Assembly: GCA_945883565.1 (NCBI GenBank)
Contig: CAMCXO010000011.1
Coordinates: forward strand, 1-64,000
Direction: 5' to 3'
Length of the DNA stretch: 64,000 nt
DNA from: Chryseobacterium gleum
GTDB lineage: Bacteria; Bacteroidota; Bacteroidia; Flavobacteriales; Schleiferiaceae
Shown here piece by piece: positions 26,373 through 38,002 of the stretch. Below the pieces are notes generated by a model. It was not told where the DNA came from and searched no databases. It saw nothing but the letters and a program-made list of their open reading frames with translations. Made by a program: the position numbers and the translations under genes. How positions within the stretch are numbered: position 1 is the first letter of the stretch; the number at the start of each line of letters is the position of its first letter.

Positions 26373-28154
26373 TTATTTATACTTAGAAATTTCTTCTAAA
26401 ACACGTAAAACATAATCATCCTGATTAAGCCAATAGTTTTCGTAGGATTCTTCAACTATTAGGTCAGGCTCAATTCCCATATTTGGTTTTCCTTCATTAA
26501 TTGAACAAATTATGGGAATGTCGATTTCAATTCTGGAATTAGGAAGTCTTAAGAACATCATAATACCGCCATTCATACTTTGTTGACTTCCACCGGTTCT
26601 TTTTCCTACTAATGTGGCCAGTTTATTAAACTTGACCAGTTCTGCCAAATAAAAAGTAGCAGAACTATTTGCCCCATTTATTAAAATATACACATCACCT
26701 TGGAAAGCCGTTTTAGATTTTGAAATTGAGGTCACATCATCATCAATGTAACGATACAAACCATTTTCTTTGGTTTTGACTTTTTTACTTAGGTCGTAGA
26801 AGGTAGTATCCCAAGTGTAAACATAAGGTCGTAACGATTTTTCAATGGTTTTGTATGAAACATAGTTTTTTCTACTAACGGTTTTTATATCTGATTTAGC
26901 TAAAAAATAAGCCAAATAGCTTAGTACTTCATCTTGCCCTCCTTCATTCCAACGAATATCAACAATTAGATTTTTGCATTTATTTTTTTTAATCTCTTTA
27001 AAAGCGTTTTTAAGAAACCCTCTCCAATCCATTTCCAACTGGAATACGTCGAAAGTTCCCAGTTTTAAGTAGGCTGTTTGCTCGTTAATTAATTTAAACG
27101 ACCAAAGTTCATCTGCATTTCGTATCTGATCTATGTATAGGGCTTGAAGCCTTCGGGTTCTTGTGCTGAGGCTCATGCCCTTTACTTCAAGAATATCCTT
27201 TGCAGAATTTGGTTTCTGTACTTCTAGTTTTAATGATTGATTTTGAGGTGGAAACAACAAGTGAAACAGGGCATCAAAATATTCAAAATGACCATATCCA
27301 AATACATTGAGTTCAGCATCTTTTTTGCCATCAAAAAAAGCATCAGCTCTTATATATTTTTTTAGCTCGTTTAAAATATTGTCTATAGGTTGGCCATTAA
27401 TAGAAAGTATTTCCGTTCCTTGAGGCAAAAAGCTCGAAGTATCTGCCGATTTATTTATAAAGAGTCTTCCCTCAAAATGCCTAAAAGTGTAGGGTAGCAA
27501 ATGGTTTTGTTCAAAAAGTATCTGTTTTATCAGTCCGTCTTGATTGTAAAAGTTAGGAAACGTATGCCCACAACCGAATGCAGCCGTAAGATTGGAGTAG
27601 TTTAAAAAAACTTCACCGTACGACATGTCTTTTGAAAAAATACTTTTATATAAGGTCCAAATTGAGTCGAGTTTTTCTTTGCTTAAGTTATTGAGCAATC
27701 CAGGGTGTAAGCTTTCCAAAGCCTCTTTGGCGATTTTAAAATCCTCTAACAACAACACAGAGCTAAGCACTGGCAAGTCAGTTAAATTGTGATTTTCATT
27801 CATATTCCAATTAAAACTTATCGTTGTTTCGGGTTCATTTAAGACAACGATTCTGTTCTGTCCGGGCAGTTCATATACCAACTTTTTTTGCCCATAAACA
27901 CATTTAAATTCCAGAACCGAATGGGGAGTAGTGTTGAATTCTAAACTGGTTTCATAAATACCATCACCATCGGGATCTTGAAGGATTAGTGTTTCATTCC
28001 AACTCAAAGGTGAAATGCTGCCTCTTAACCCAAAATCTTGACGGTTTTGAAAAGCTCTAGCATCTATTTTTAAATGTAGTTTATAAAACTGCTGAGCGAA
28101 CGCATACTGAAAACATAGACCTATAAAGCAGATGACAAGGCAGATTTTCTTCAT
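26373..28154 (-). CDS. S41-family (tail-specific-like) peptidase with starch-binding-like N-domain
   Basis: 593 aa with signal peptide MKKICLVICFIGLCFQYAFA. About residues 25-120 resemble a CBM20-like beta sandwich (QDPDGDGIYETSL). The remainder carries an S41 core: LIVDIRWNEGGQ, the Ser motif ILINGANSSATFYLAE and LVGKRTGGSQQ. A short PDZ-like insert (GTEILSINGQPIDNIL) is recognisable. Family members cleave peptides from unstructured C-termini; substrate unknown, location periplasm or cell surface. Noticeably more AT-rich than the flanking genes. Converges on the histidine kinase gene with no clear terminator between. Confidence 0.82.
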   Translation of the reverse strand: MKKICLVICFIGLCFQYAFAQQFYKLHLKIDARAFQNRQDFGLRGSISPLSWNETLILQDPDGDGIYETSLEFNTTPHSVLEFKCVYGQKKLVYELPGQNRIVVLNEPETTISFNWNMNENHNLTDLPVLSSVLLLEDFKIAKEALESLHPGLLNNLSKEKLDSIWTLYKSIFSKDMSYGEVFLNYSNLTAAFGCGHTFPNFYNQDGLIKQILFEQNHLLPYTFRHFEGRLFINKSADTSSFLPQGTEILSINGQPIDNILNELKKYIRADAFFDGKKDAELNVFGYGHFEYFDALFHLLFPPQNQSLKLEVQKPNSAKDILEVKGMSLSTRTRRLQALYIDQIRNADELWSFKLINEQTAYLKLGTFDVFQLEMDWRGFLKNAFKEIKKNKCKNLIVDIRWNEGGQDEVLSYLAYFLAKSDIKTVSRKNYVSYKTIEKSLRPYVYTWDTTFYDLSKKVKTKENGLYRYIDDDVTSISKSKTAFQGDVYILINGANSSATFYLAELVKFNKLATLVGKRTGGSQQSMNGGIMMFLRLPNSRIEIDIPIICSINEGKPNMGIEPDLIVEESYENYWLNQDDYVLRVLEEISKYK

Positions 28155-28307
28155 GGCTGAATAAATTATTTTGATGCAACAGTTGCCAAAGTTCAGATTT
28201 CACAAAATAAAGAAGACAATAAAAAGATTTACTTCAAAAGTCTCGGCATAAGAAATTATTTTTCCGACATCCATTTGGTTTAACGTGTTTCTGAAATTCA
28301 AAATTGG

Positions 28308-28325
28308 TTAGAATCTCAATTCTAA
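28308..28325. repeat. Inverted repeat upstream of fbp
   Basis: TTAGAAT-CTCA-ATTCTAA: two perfect 7-base arms around 4 bases, 64 bases before the fbp ATG in the 234-base divergent gap between the S41 peptidase and fbp genes. Could be an operator; the rest of the gap shows nothing I can name, and no clear TAnnTTTG box. Confidence 0.35.
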
Positions 28326-28388
28326 TAAAGGTCAGTAAAAAATATGTGCCTGTGTATTAGATTAGCGGCAACCAAACCCCTGCCAATT

Positions 28389-29405
28389 ATGAGTCTTCCA
28401 CAAACCTTAGGAGAATTTATTATAGAAAATCAACGCGATTTTCCTTATGCTTCCGGCGAGCTTTCTCAGCTTTTGAGTTCTATTCGAATAGCCGCAAAAG
28501 TGGTAAATCACCAAATTAATAAAGCAGGGCTGGTTGATATTTCGGGTGTTGCAGGTGGCCAGAATGTTCAAGGCGAAGCCCAGATGAAACTCGATGTTTT
28601 TGCAGATGAGGTTTTTATTAGGGCCTTGCGGGCTAGAGGAGAGGTTTGTGGTGTGGCTTCGGAAGAGAACGAAGAATTCATAGCTTTTAACGATAGCATT
28701 CACAGTACATCCAAATATGTGGTGTTAATCGATCCTCTTGACGGCTCATCGAACATTGATGTAAACGTGTCGGTAGGCACCATTTTTAGTATTTACCGTC
28801 GAGTTACTGATCCAGGTAGTCCAGTTACATTGGCGGATTTCCTTCAACCTGGGCAACGACAAGTGGCAGCTGGTTATGTGGTTTATGGTTCCAGTACTAT
28901 GTTGGTTTATACCACAGGTAGAGGTGTAAATGGTTTTACCTACGATCCGGGTATCGGAAGTTTTTATTTATCTCATCCTAATTTACGAATACCCGAAAGT
29001 GGTAAGATTTATTCGGTAAATGAAGGTAATTATTGGCTTTTTCCGGATGGTGTAAAAAAATACATAAAATACTGCCAAGAAGAAGATGCCGCCAGCAGCA
29101 GGCCTTATAGTTCGCGCTACATTGGTTCATTGGTGAGCGATTTTCACCGAAATATGCTCAAAGGCGGTATTTATATTTACCCAAGAGGTACAAAATCGCC
29201 AAACGGCAAATTGCGTTTGCTTTATGAATGCAATCCACTGGCTTTTATAGCCGAACAAGCAGGAGGTAAGGCCAGTGATGGGTACAAACGAATCTTAGAT
29301 ATTCAGCCAGAAACCTTGCATCAGAGGGTACCATATTTTATTGGCTCAAAAGAAATGGTAGAAGTGGCCGAAAGATTTATGAGCGAATACCCAGATAGGG
29401 CCTGA
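28389..29405 (+). CDS. fbp: Class 1 fructose-1,6-bisphosphatase
   Basis: 338 aa. [15 protein letters not shown] is the standard Bacteroidota N-terminus, so the ATG at 28389 is preferred over one 45 bases upstream. The metal-binding motif [19 protein letters not shown] and the AGGKASDG motif near the C-terminus define class 1. It converts fructose-1,6-bisphosphate to fructose-6-phosphate in gluconeogenesis, in the cytoplasm. The following pyrG has its own promoter box in the 53-base gap. Confidence 0.95.
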   Translation: MSLPQTLGEFIIENQRDFPYASGELSQLLSSIRIAAKVVNHQINKAGLVDISGVAGGQNVQGEAQMKLDVFADEVFIRALRARGEVCGVASEENEEFIAFNDSIHSTSKYVVLIDPLDGSSNIDVNVSVGTIFSIYRRVTDPGSPVTLADFLQPGQRQVAAGYVVYGSSTMLVYTTGRGVNGFTYDPGIGSFYLSHPNLRIPESGKIYSVNEGNYWLFPDGVKKYIKYCQEEDAASSRPYSSRYIGSLVSDFHRNMLKGGIYIYPRGTKSPNGKLRLLYECNPLAFIAEQAGGKASDGYKRILDIQPETLHQRVPYFIGSKEMVEVAERFMSEYPDRA

Positions 29406-29433
29406 TTTCGGACAAAAGGCCGTTAAAATGAAT

Positions 29434-29441
29434 TAGCTTTG
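29434..29441 (+). promoter_or_regulatory. Putative -7 box (TAnnTTTG) of pyrG
   Basis: TAGCTTTG, an exact match, 17 bases before the pyrG ATG. A nearby inverted pair AAAAGGCC/GGCCTTTT was not found, so readthrough from fbp is also possible. Confidence 0.45.
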
Positions 29442-29455
29442 CGGCTGTTTTTTAG

Positions 29456-31072
<1,617 letters not shown>

Positions 31073-31083
31073 AACTATTTTAA

Positions 31084-32889
31084 GTGAAGAAAGCAGATCT
31101 TAACACCATTATAGGCTTTACGCTTATTGGCCTTATTCTCATTTATTTCAGCTATACCAGTCAACAAGAGTTAAGTAAACTGCCAAGTACTGATTCTAAA
31201 GTTGTTGATACAGTATCGGCGAAAGTGCCCGAAATGGTCAAAAATACGCCGGTTATGGTAGCCGACTCATTACTTAGCGACTCTATTGTTTTAAGCGCTG
31301 CTGCCCAAAAGTTTGGTGTATTTGGTACAAAGCTTCAAGCCAATGCCAAATCAGAAGTTTTTGTCTTAGAAAATTCTGATCTACTAATAGAAGTAGATGC
31401 TTTAGGTGCTCAAATAGTGAAGGTTGAGTTAAAAGATTATAAGTCCTACGATTCGTTGCCTCTTCAATTGGTGAATGGCAAAAATCAAGTTTGGAGTCTC
31501 ATTATGGAAGGCAAGCAAGAGTATTTGAGCAGTGGCCTTATGTTTGAAGGGCAACTCAATGGAAGAGAGCTGAAGCTATCGGCACCTACCACTTCTGGTG
31601 AAGTTCTTTCGATAAGCTACAATTTGGCCAAAGAAGGCTTTTTATTGGATATGGATGTTCAGTTTCCGGGTATCGAAATTAAGCCCAAAGCAATTCAATG
31701 GCAGCAAGATGCCATAAGGCACGAATTGAACCGCGAACTCGAAGATCAGCAAACCACTTTAAGTTATATGTTGGCAGAAAAGCAAAAAGTAAAAAGCCTT
31801 TCGGCCGGAAAAAGCGATGAGAAGGAAAAACCGCAAGTCGTCTGGGTGGCATCTAAACAACAGTTTTTTTCGAGTGTTTTAAGAAATAGTGAGCCATTCA
31901 GCCAATCTAAATTGGCCTCATATGCTTTAGAAGATGAGGCGCATACCAAACGTTTTGCTTTTAAAGGAGATTTAAATCCTGACGACAAAAACCTGAAATT
32001 ACAGTGGTTTTTTGTTCCTAATCATTACAAAACCTTAAAGGATTATGGCCACGAATTAGATGAACTCATACCAATGGGTTGGGGCATTTTTGGATGGATT
32101 AACAGAGGGGTCGTGGTGAATCTATTTCATTGGCTAGAAAGCTACCATTTAAACTATGGCATCATAATTTTAATTATGGCCATTTTAATTAAACTGGTTT
32201 TATTTCCGCTTACTTACCGGTCTTACCTTTCTATGGCCAAAATGCGGGTTTTGAAGCCTGAAATGGACGAATTGAACGAACAATTCAAAGACAAAGATCC
32301 AATGAAAAAACAGCAGGCTTTATTGGATTTATACAAAAAAGCCGGGGTGAATCCCTTGGGCGGTTGTGTACCGGTTTTGCTGCAGTTCCCTATTTTGATT
32401 GCCATTTTCCGTTTTTTTCCAGCTTCTATCGAACTTCGTCATCAACCTTTTTTGTGGGCCAATGACTTAAGCACCTATGATAGTATTTACACTTTGCCTT
32501 TTAATATCCCTTTTTACGGAGAACATGTGAGCTTGTTTACACTTTTGATGACGGTATCGACTTTGCTTTACACTTATTTTAATAACCAGTTGACGCAGCA
32601 AAACAATCAATACCCGCAATTGAAGTATATGATGTATTTGATGCCGATAGTTTTCCTCGGGGTATTTAATAATTATTCTGCTGGATTGAGTTATTATTAT
32701 TTTGTGGCTAATATGTTAACTTTCGGGCAACAGTTTGCGATCAGAAGTTTTGTGGATGACAATGCTATCCATGCAAAAATTCAAGAAAACAAAAAGAAGC
32801 CAAAGAAAGAGAGTGGTTTTCAGAAAAAAATAGAAGAAATGGCAAAGCAACAACAACTGGGCAGTAACCGCAGAATGCGTAGATCATGA
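31084..32889 (+). CDS. yidC: Membrane protein insertase YidC
   Basis: 601 aa, starting with GTG. First span FTLIGLILIYFSY, then a large periplasmic domain (~residues 60-340), then the conserved five-helix insertase core beginning near HWLESYHLNYGIIILIMAILIKL and containing the PLGGCVPVLLQFPI loop. C-terminus is basic (KKPKKES, SNRRMRRS), as expected for ribosome contact. Inserts inner-membrane proteins with or without SecYEG. The ATG of the next gene overlaps its TGA. Confidence 0.96.
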   Translation: MKKADLNTIIGFTLIGLILIYFSYTSQQELSKLPSTDSKVVDTVSAKVPEMVKNTPVMVADSLLSDSIVLSAAAQKFGVFGTKLQANAKSEVFVLENSDLLIEVDALGAQIVKVELKDYKSYDSLPLQLVNGKNQVWSLIMEGKQEYLSSGLMFEGQLNGRELKLSAPTTSGEVLSISYNLAKEGFLLDMDVQFPGIEIKPKAIQWQQDAIRHELNRELEDQQTTLSYMLAEKQKVKSLSAGKSDEKEKPQVVWVASKQQFFSSVLRNSEPFSQSKLASYALEDEAHTKRFAFKGDLNPDDKNLKLQWFFVPNHYKTLKDYGHELDELIPMGWGIFGWINRGVVVNLFHWLESYHLNYGIIILIMAILIKLVLFPLTYRSYLSMAKMRVLKPEMDELNEQFKDKDPMKKQQALLDLYKKAGVNPLGGCVPVLLQFPILIAIFRFFPASIELRHQPFLWANDLSTYDSIYTLPFNIPFYGEHVSLFTLLMTVSTLLYTYFNNQLTQQNNQYPQLKYMMYLMPIVFLGVFNNYSAGLSYYYFVANMLTFGQQFAIRSFVDDNAIHAKIQENKKKPKKESGFQKKIEEMAKQQQLGSNRRMRRS

Positions 32890-33353
32890 AAAAGTGGACC
32901 ATAGCTATTTGTTTTGTGGCCTTGATACCTATGGCTTGTGGACCTAATGTTTATAAAGAGTTATTGAAGCCTGGTTTCATGAATTCTATAAGCTGGGAAA
33001 GAACCGCATGTTTTGGTACATGTCCTATGTACTTTGCCGACATCGATTTGGTAAGTGGTGCGGGTACATTTATTGGCAAACGGTTTACGGAATTGGAAGG
33101 AAAACACACCTTTGTTTTAAGTGCCGAAGAGTGTATGGCTATTAGAAGCAAACTAAAAGATATTGGCTACCTCGATTTGGAGAATGAATACGATAGTCCA
33201 ATAACCGATTTGCCATCTTGTATTACCACACTCAAGCACAAAGGAGTAGTGGTTAAAACCGTTCGAAATCGAGTTAACGGACCAAATGAATTGATTGAAT
33301 TAGAATTGATTTTAGACGGCTATTTGAAGAAGTATTTAGGAATAGTTTTTTAA
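32886..33353 (+). CDS. DUF6438-domain lipoprotein
   Basis: 155 aa. Signal peptide with lipobox-like PMAC (Cys18), then a domain containing RTACFGTCPMYFADI, the Cys-rich signature I associate with DUF6438, and a GTFIGKRF strand. Coupled to yidC by a 4-nt ATGA overlap. Probably anchored in the outer membrane or periplasm; function unknown. It converges on a glycosyltransferase gene with no clear terminator in the 62-base gap. Confidence 0.72.
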   Translation: MKKWTIAICFVALIPMACGPNVYKELLKPGFMNSISWERTACFGTCPMYFADIDLVSGAGTFIGKRFTELEGKHTFVLSAEECMAIRSKLKDIGYLDLENEYDSPITDLPSCITTLKHKGVVVKTVRNRVNGPNELIELELILDGYLKKYLGIVF

Positions 33354-33415
33354 AAGCTTCTTTGTATTATAACGCTTATTTAGTTTCAGAAGGTTTTTTT
33401 ATTTCCCGATTAAAA

Positions 33416-34435
33416 TTATACTGGCCAGTTCAGCCAAATAGGCTTTGAATCCAAAGCTTGTTGTAGATCTTTTTCTAATTTTAGGTTTTTCTGACATATA
33501 ACTTTGGCTTGGTATTGCCAACGCATTCGATTACCAATGTATTCTTGTTCAGGTTGTCCTGGGGTAGGAACCCAAAGCACACGTTTCCGCATTTTTATCA
33601 AATCCATAACCGAAGTATAACCACATCTACTTAAAACTAGTTTAGCTCCTGCAATCAGTACTTCTAATTCAGTGCTTCCCACCATTTCAAGAACCGAAAT
33701 GTTAGATGCTGATGGCAAAGAATTTTGGGTATTTGTGCCTCTTACCCAAATAAATTGCCAATCGGGCATATTTTTAGCTGCACTCCAAAGTTCTTTTTCC
33801 CACAAACTGCGCATAGGTTCCGGACCAGAAAGAAGTACCAACACATAATTTCCGTCTAAAGAGTGTGTTGAGTTTTTCGAGAAACGACTGATTAAACCGA
33901 GGTAACTGACTTTGGAAATCAAGTTTTTTGATACTTTTCCCATTTTACCGCTTAATTGTAAATCAGAGAAATCAGGAATCAGGATGTGGGTAAATCTTTT
34001 GTAAAACCGTTCGTGAACAAAAGAAGCCAATGCCCCAAGAAAATTAAGTGGAAGACGTAATTGATGACTGATATAATAGCTTTCAATTTTAGAGTGCCAG
34101 AAAGCAAGTCGATTATCTGAATAAATTTGATGGTAATGGTGAGTTTTCAGATGTTTTTTAACCCAAATAGCTTCTTTCCAAATGGCTATCCCCATAACGG
34201 GTAAACGTAAAAGTAAATTGAATAGTAAGAATTTGGCCTTGTAAACCACTTGATATGAGGGGAGTTCGTAAAACCGACATTCTGGGAAGCGGTTTTTTAA
34301 ATAGGCTAAGGCTGCACCATCCGATGCAATATCAACGGTATGACCCTCGTTTAAAAGGTTTTGTATTAAATATTCACTACGGGTAGCATGACCAAGCCCC
34401 CAGTTTAGAATCCCAAACAAAATCTGCTTCGACAT
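33416..34435 (-). CDS. GT28/MurG-like glycosyltransferase
   Basis: 339 aa, GT-B fold. N-terminal ILFGILNWGLGHATRSEYL is the glycine-rich motif of MurG-like proteins. The C-terminal half has VLLSGPEPMR, VLEMVGSTELEVLIAGAKLVLSRCGYTS and PTPGQPEQEYIGNRM, the UDP-sugar-binding region. Likely transfers a hexose or GlcNAc to a lipid or envelope acceptor; donor and acceptor cannot be told. Divergent from the HmuY-like operon with a 123-base shared upstream region. Confidence 0.8.
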   Translation of the reverse strand: MSKQILFGILNWGLGHATRSEYLIQNLLNEGHTVDIASDGAALAYLKNRFPECRFYELPSYQVVYKAKFLLFNLLLRLPVMGIAIWKEAIWVKKHLKTHHYHQIYSDNRLAFWHSKIESYYISHQLRLPLNFLGALASFVHERFYKRFTHILIPDFSDLQLSGKMGKVSKNLISKVSYLGLISRFSKNSTHSLDGNYVLVLLSGPEPMRSLWEKELWSAAKNMPDWQFIWVRGTNTQNSLPSASNISVLEMVGSTELEVLIAGAKLVLSRCGYTSVMDLIKMRKRVLWVPTPGQPEQEYIGNRMRWQYQAKVICQKNLKLEKDLQQALDSKPIWLNWPV

Positions 34436-34483
34436 TCTAAAACCTGATTTGAATCATAATTCACTTTAAAGCCAAAAACCATA

Positions 34484-34513
34484 TTTGCACGAACAAAAGG
34501 GGCTATATATTTG
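34484..34513 (+). promoter_or_regulatory. Promoter of the HmuY-TonB receptor operon
   Basis: TTTG (34484-34487), 18-base spacer, TATATTTG (34506-34513): the best full match to the Bacteroidota TTTG/TAnnTTTG promoter seen in this window. Predicted leader is about 40 nt to the ATG at 34559. No Fur-like palindrome was recognised. Confidence 0.65.
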
Positions 34514-34558
34514 TCCATACTTAGAATTAGTCTAATTAAAAACAAAAAATACCAACTC

Positions 34559-35791
34559 ATGAAGCGGTTTCTACTGTCTAATGTCTTACTGTTATTAACC
34601 TGGACATCTAACGCCCAACAACAGGTCAATGTTTCCATGGGAGCAAGCTACGGTAACGAAGTGTACTATTCATTCCAAAATGGCTTAGCCAAAATTGAGC
34701 CTATTAATAATTGGGATTTAGCCTTTACGGTTCGTGCTTTGGACGCTAGTATTCGAATAAATGATATGCGAGGTATAAGGGCTTTCTTGGCTTCAAACAA
34801 CTCAAACGATTGGAATAACTTGGATACTAACGGCATGAGGGCTTTTGAATTAAACAACAGCACTGAAAGCTGGGAATTCGGTGCTTTGGCAAATTTAGGC
34901 ACGAATCATCCTGATTATGGTTGGGGTGTTTACAACATGGTTACCCATGACGTAAATGGAAGTCGAATTTTTGTTCTCCAACTCGCAGATGGCTCTTTTA
35001 AAAAGTTCTTTGTGGAAAGTATGACGGCCAACCAGATTTTTACCTTTCGTTTGGCCAATCTTGATGGTTCTAATGTAGTAACCAAAACGGTTAACAAAAC
35101 AGATTATACCGGTAAGAACTTTTTCTACTACGATATCGCCACGGATTCTTTTTTGGATAGAGAGCCTGTTTCGTCTAATTGGGACATGGTTTTCAAAAGG
35201 TATTTAAGTCCAATACAGGCTGGTCCTGCTGTGGTTTGGTACCCGGTTATGGGCGTTCAAACCAATATTGATGTTTCTAGTGCGCGCGTAGAGGGTATGG
35301 TGCCTAATGTGGTCGACAGCGCAACTTACGTTCGCAATACCAATGACATTTCAAGAATTGGTTCAAATTGGAAGAGCTTCAACAACGCCACTTTTCAATG
35401 GACTGTGTATGATACGTTATCGTATTTTGTAAGCAGCCGTTTAGGTGGTGTTTATCAGTTGGTGTTTAATGGTTTTGGTGGAAGTTCTAATGGGGATATT
35501 GCTTTCATTCAAAGCCCAAACAATGGGGTTGGTTTAGATGAATCAAAGCGCTTTTGGATGAACATATTCCCAAATCCGGCAGAAGATTACTTATACATAA
35601 GTTTTAGACAAGATTTAACTTATGGAACAGTAGAGCTGGTTGATATTCAAGGAAAAGTTATGTTGAAAGAGATTGTTCATCAAGGTGAAATGCGTCGATT
35701 TGACCTCACTCAGCTAAAAAATGGGATGTACGTTTTACGACTTAGCAGCGAAGGCGATACCCATATTCAGAAGATTGTTGTTCAAAATTAA
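34559..35791 (+). CDS. Secreted HmuY-like protein with T9SS type A sorting domain
   Basis: 410 aa from MKRFLLSNVLLL, a signal peptide cut near SNAQ; the frame opens 48 bases earlier without function. Two WD-x-x-F units (NNWDLAF near residue 45, SNWDMVF near 205) and the pattern IGSNWKSF...GVYQLVFNGFG resemble HmuY-family heme-binding proteins. The last ~75 residues (NIFPNPAEDYLYI...GMYVLRL) form a T9SS type A domain, so the protein is exported across the outer membrane. Clearly homologous to the lipoprotein two genes downstream. Proposed role: surface capture of heme or a similar ligand for the adjacent receptor. Confidence 0.78.
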   Translation: MKRFLLSNVLLLLTWTSNAQQQVNVSMGASYGNEVYYSFQNGLAKIEPINNWDLAFTVRALDASIRINDMRGIRAFLASNNSNDWNNLDTNGMRAFELNNSTESWEFGALANLGTNHPDYGWGVYNMVTHDVNGSRIFVLQLADGSFKKFFVESMTANQIFTFRLANLDGSNVVTKTVNKTDYTGKNFFYYDIATDSFLDREPVSSNWDMVFKRYLSPIQAGPAVVWYPVMGVQTNIDVSSARVEGMVPNVVDSATYVRNTNDISRIGSNWKSFNNATFQWTVYDTLSYFVSSRLGGVYQLVFNGFGGSSNGDIAFIQSPNNGVGLDESKRFWMNIFPNPAEDYLYISFRQDLTYGTVELVDIQGKVMLKEIVHQGEMRRFDLTQLKNGMYVLRLSSEGDTHIQKIVVQN

Positions 35792-35803
35792 AACCGGTTT
35801 TCA

Positions 35804-38002
35804 ATGGCCAAAAAATGGCTGTTCTGCGCATTAATTATTGTAAGCGGGTTGTCTCTTTGGGGACAAACCGCTTCGCTTGAAATTTTAGATTCTGATAATG
35901 CTGAGCCCATTGAGTTTGCGCATGTTTTGGTCAATAGTCTGAAAGGCAAAAAATTATTCGTAGCCGATGTAAATGGACGGGTCTTAATCCAAGAATCGCA
36001 AGCTGTGAAGGTTTTAGTGACTTTTGTTGGCTACGAAAGCCTGCAAGACAGTTTGCTTCCGGGTCAAAACAAAACAGTTCGATTAAAGCGAGGTGATTAT
36101 AAGTTAAACGATGTGGTGGTAACAGCTCAGTATATGCCTACCACTGTCGGTGAATCGGTATTAAAGGTTGACGTTATTCAACGCGAACGTATTGAGGCCA
36201 AAGGCGCTTTTACTTTGAGTCAACTGCTTAACGATAGGCCAAATTTACGTCTTCAGACTGATGGGGTTTTAGGCACGAGTTTGCGAATGCAAGGTATTTC
36301 TGGTGAAAATGTCAAAGTATTAATTGATGGAGTACCTGTTATTGGTAGATTGAATGGTAATCTCGATTTGAATCAGCTCAATTTAAACGATGTCGAGCGA
36401 ATTGAAGTGGTTGAAGGGCCGGTATCGGTCAATTACGGATCGAACGCTTTGGCAGGAGCCATTCAAATAATAACCAAAAAACCAGATCAGGATAAAATTC
36501 AAACAGCTGCCCAATTGTTTTATGAATCTGTTGGGGTGTACAATACCGATGCTTGGCTTAGTTTGCCAATTTCTAGAAAACAAGCATTGAAGCTTCAAGC
36601 TGGTCGAAATTTTTTTGATGGCTGGAGCGCTGTTGATACTGGGCAACGAAGACAGGAATGGAACCAAAAAGAACAGATTTTTGGCACTGCTAATTATTTT
36701 TGGAATGGCCTTAAATGGCAAAACGATTTGTACGTCAGGGGTTTTCAGGAAATTATAAAAGATAAAGGCGACAGAAGAAGTATTTTTTCAGATTTTGCTT
36801 TCGATAATTGGTTTACCACATATCGTTTGGATGCTAGGCATACAGCCAGTTATAAATGGAATGAAGAGAAGCGTTTCGATGTGGTAAACGCTTACAACCT
36901 TTTTAGGCGCGATAATGTGCAGTATAATCGAAACCTCGTAAATCGAACCCAGGAAATTAATCCAGATAAGGGAGCCCATGATACCACTTTGGCCACAACT
37001 GTTTTATCGCGCGGTACATACAGCGTTTCTCCGAAGTCGAAGAAAATTGGATACCAAATAGGGTATGAGTTTTTATACGAGACAGGAAGTGGGGGACGAA
37101 TTGCCGGGAACTATCAAAGCCTTGGCGATTATGCGGTTTTTGGCAGCCTAAAGTATAAACCTTTTTCTCATTGGGTAATTCAACCGGCTTTAAGGGTAAC
37201 ATACAATACCGCTTTCGTGGCACAACCGGTTCCAAGCTTTCACTTCAATTACCATCCTGGTAATAGGTTCAACTTGAGGGGTTCATATGCTCGTGGTTTT
37301 AGAGCACCAAGTATAAAGGAATTATATCTCGAGTTTATTGATGCTAATCACAATATTGTTGGTAATCAAAGCCTTCAACCAGAATATGCCCATCACGCCG
37401 ATTTAAGTCTGAAATACAAACTCATTCAAAACAAAAAAATGCATGAGTTAAGTTTAGAACCCTCTCTATTTTTTAATCGGCTGAATAATTTGATCGACTT
37501 AGCCATGGTAAGTGGTACTCAATTTAGCTATGTAAATGTTAACCAAATGCAATCGGCTGGAGGGAGGTTGGATTTAATTTATTCTATTCATCCCGATTTT
37601 AATTTCAGACTGGGTTATTCGGCCCTTCATCAAGTTTTTCAAACTGAAAATGCAGAAGCCGATTTTTTCAGTCCTGAATACACTTTTGGATTCGATTATT
37701 GGCGTCCAAGTAAACGATTTGGATTTATGGCCAGCTATAAATTTACAGGTGCCAGTCCTCAGGTTCAATTAAATAATGAGGAAGTTCGTATTGCTGAACT
37801 TGAATCATACCATTGGCTTGATGTTTCGTTTTCTCAAAAGCTTTGGAAGAATAGAATTATCTTGACAGCAGGTGCACGCAATTTATTTGACGTTACCCAA
37901 TTATTAGGTTCGGGAAGTGGGGGTGTACATGGTGGGGGAGGTAGTATGCCACTTTCTTGGGGAAGAAGCTTTTTTACAGGTATTAAAATACAATGGCCAT
38001 GA
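35804..38002 (+). CDS. TonB-dependent outer-membrane receptor
   Basis: 732 aa. Signal peptide (ends LSLWGQ), carboxypeptidase-regulatory-like beta sandwich (~residues 24-100), then plug domain (DVVVTAQYMP, LIDGVPVIGR, IEVVEGPVSVNYGSNALAGAI) and a 22-strand barrel region containing GFRAPSIKELY and ending GIKIQWP. The TonB-box-like position is around residues 103-110. The gene lies 12 bases after the T9SS HmuY-like gene and its end overlaps the HmuY lipoprotein gene by 10 bases, so ligand is probably heme or a related compound. Energised by TonB-ExbBD; a tonB gene lies at 57212. Confidence 0.9.
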   Translation: MAKKWLFCALIIVSGLSLWGQTASLEILDSDNAEPIEFAHVLVNSLKGKKLFVADVNGRVLIQESQAVKVLVTFVGYESLQDSLLPGQNKTVRLKRGDYKLNDVVVTAQYMPTTVGESVLKVDVIQRERIEAKGAFTLSQLLNDRPNLRLQTDGVLGTSLRMQGISGENVKVLIDGVPVIGRLNGNLDLNQLNLNDVERIEVVEGPVSVNYGSNALAGAIQIITKKPDQDKIQTAAQLFYESVGVYNTDAWLSLPISRKQALKLQAGRNFFDGWSAVDTGQRRQEWNQKEQIFGTANYFWNGLKWQNDLYVRGFQEIIKDKGDRRSIFSDFAFDNWFTTYRLDARHTASYKWNEEKRFDVVNAYNLFRRDNVQYNRNLVNRTQEINPDKGAHDTTLATTVLSRGTYSVSPKSKKIGYQIGYEFLYETGSGGRIAGNYQSLGDYAVFGSLKYKPFSHWVIQPALRVTYNTAFVAQPVPSFHFNYHPGNRFNLRGSYARGFRAPSIKELYLEFIDANHNIVGNQSLQPEYAHHADLSLKYKLIQNKKMHELSLEPSLFFNRLNNLIDLAMVSGTQFSYVNVNQMQSAGGRLDLIYSIHPDFNFRLGYSALHQVFQTENAEADFFSPEYTFGFDYWRPSKRFGFMASYKFTGASPQVQLNNEEVRIAELESYHWLDVSFSQKLWKNRIILTAGARNLFDVTQLLGSGSGGVHGGGGSMPLSWGRSFFTGIKIQWP

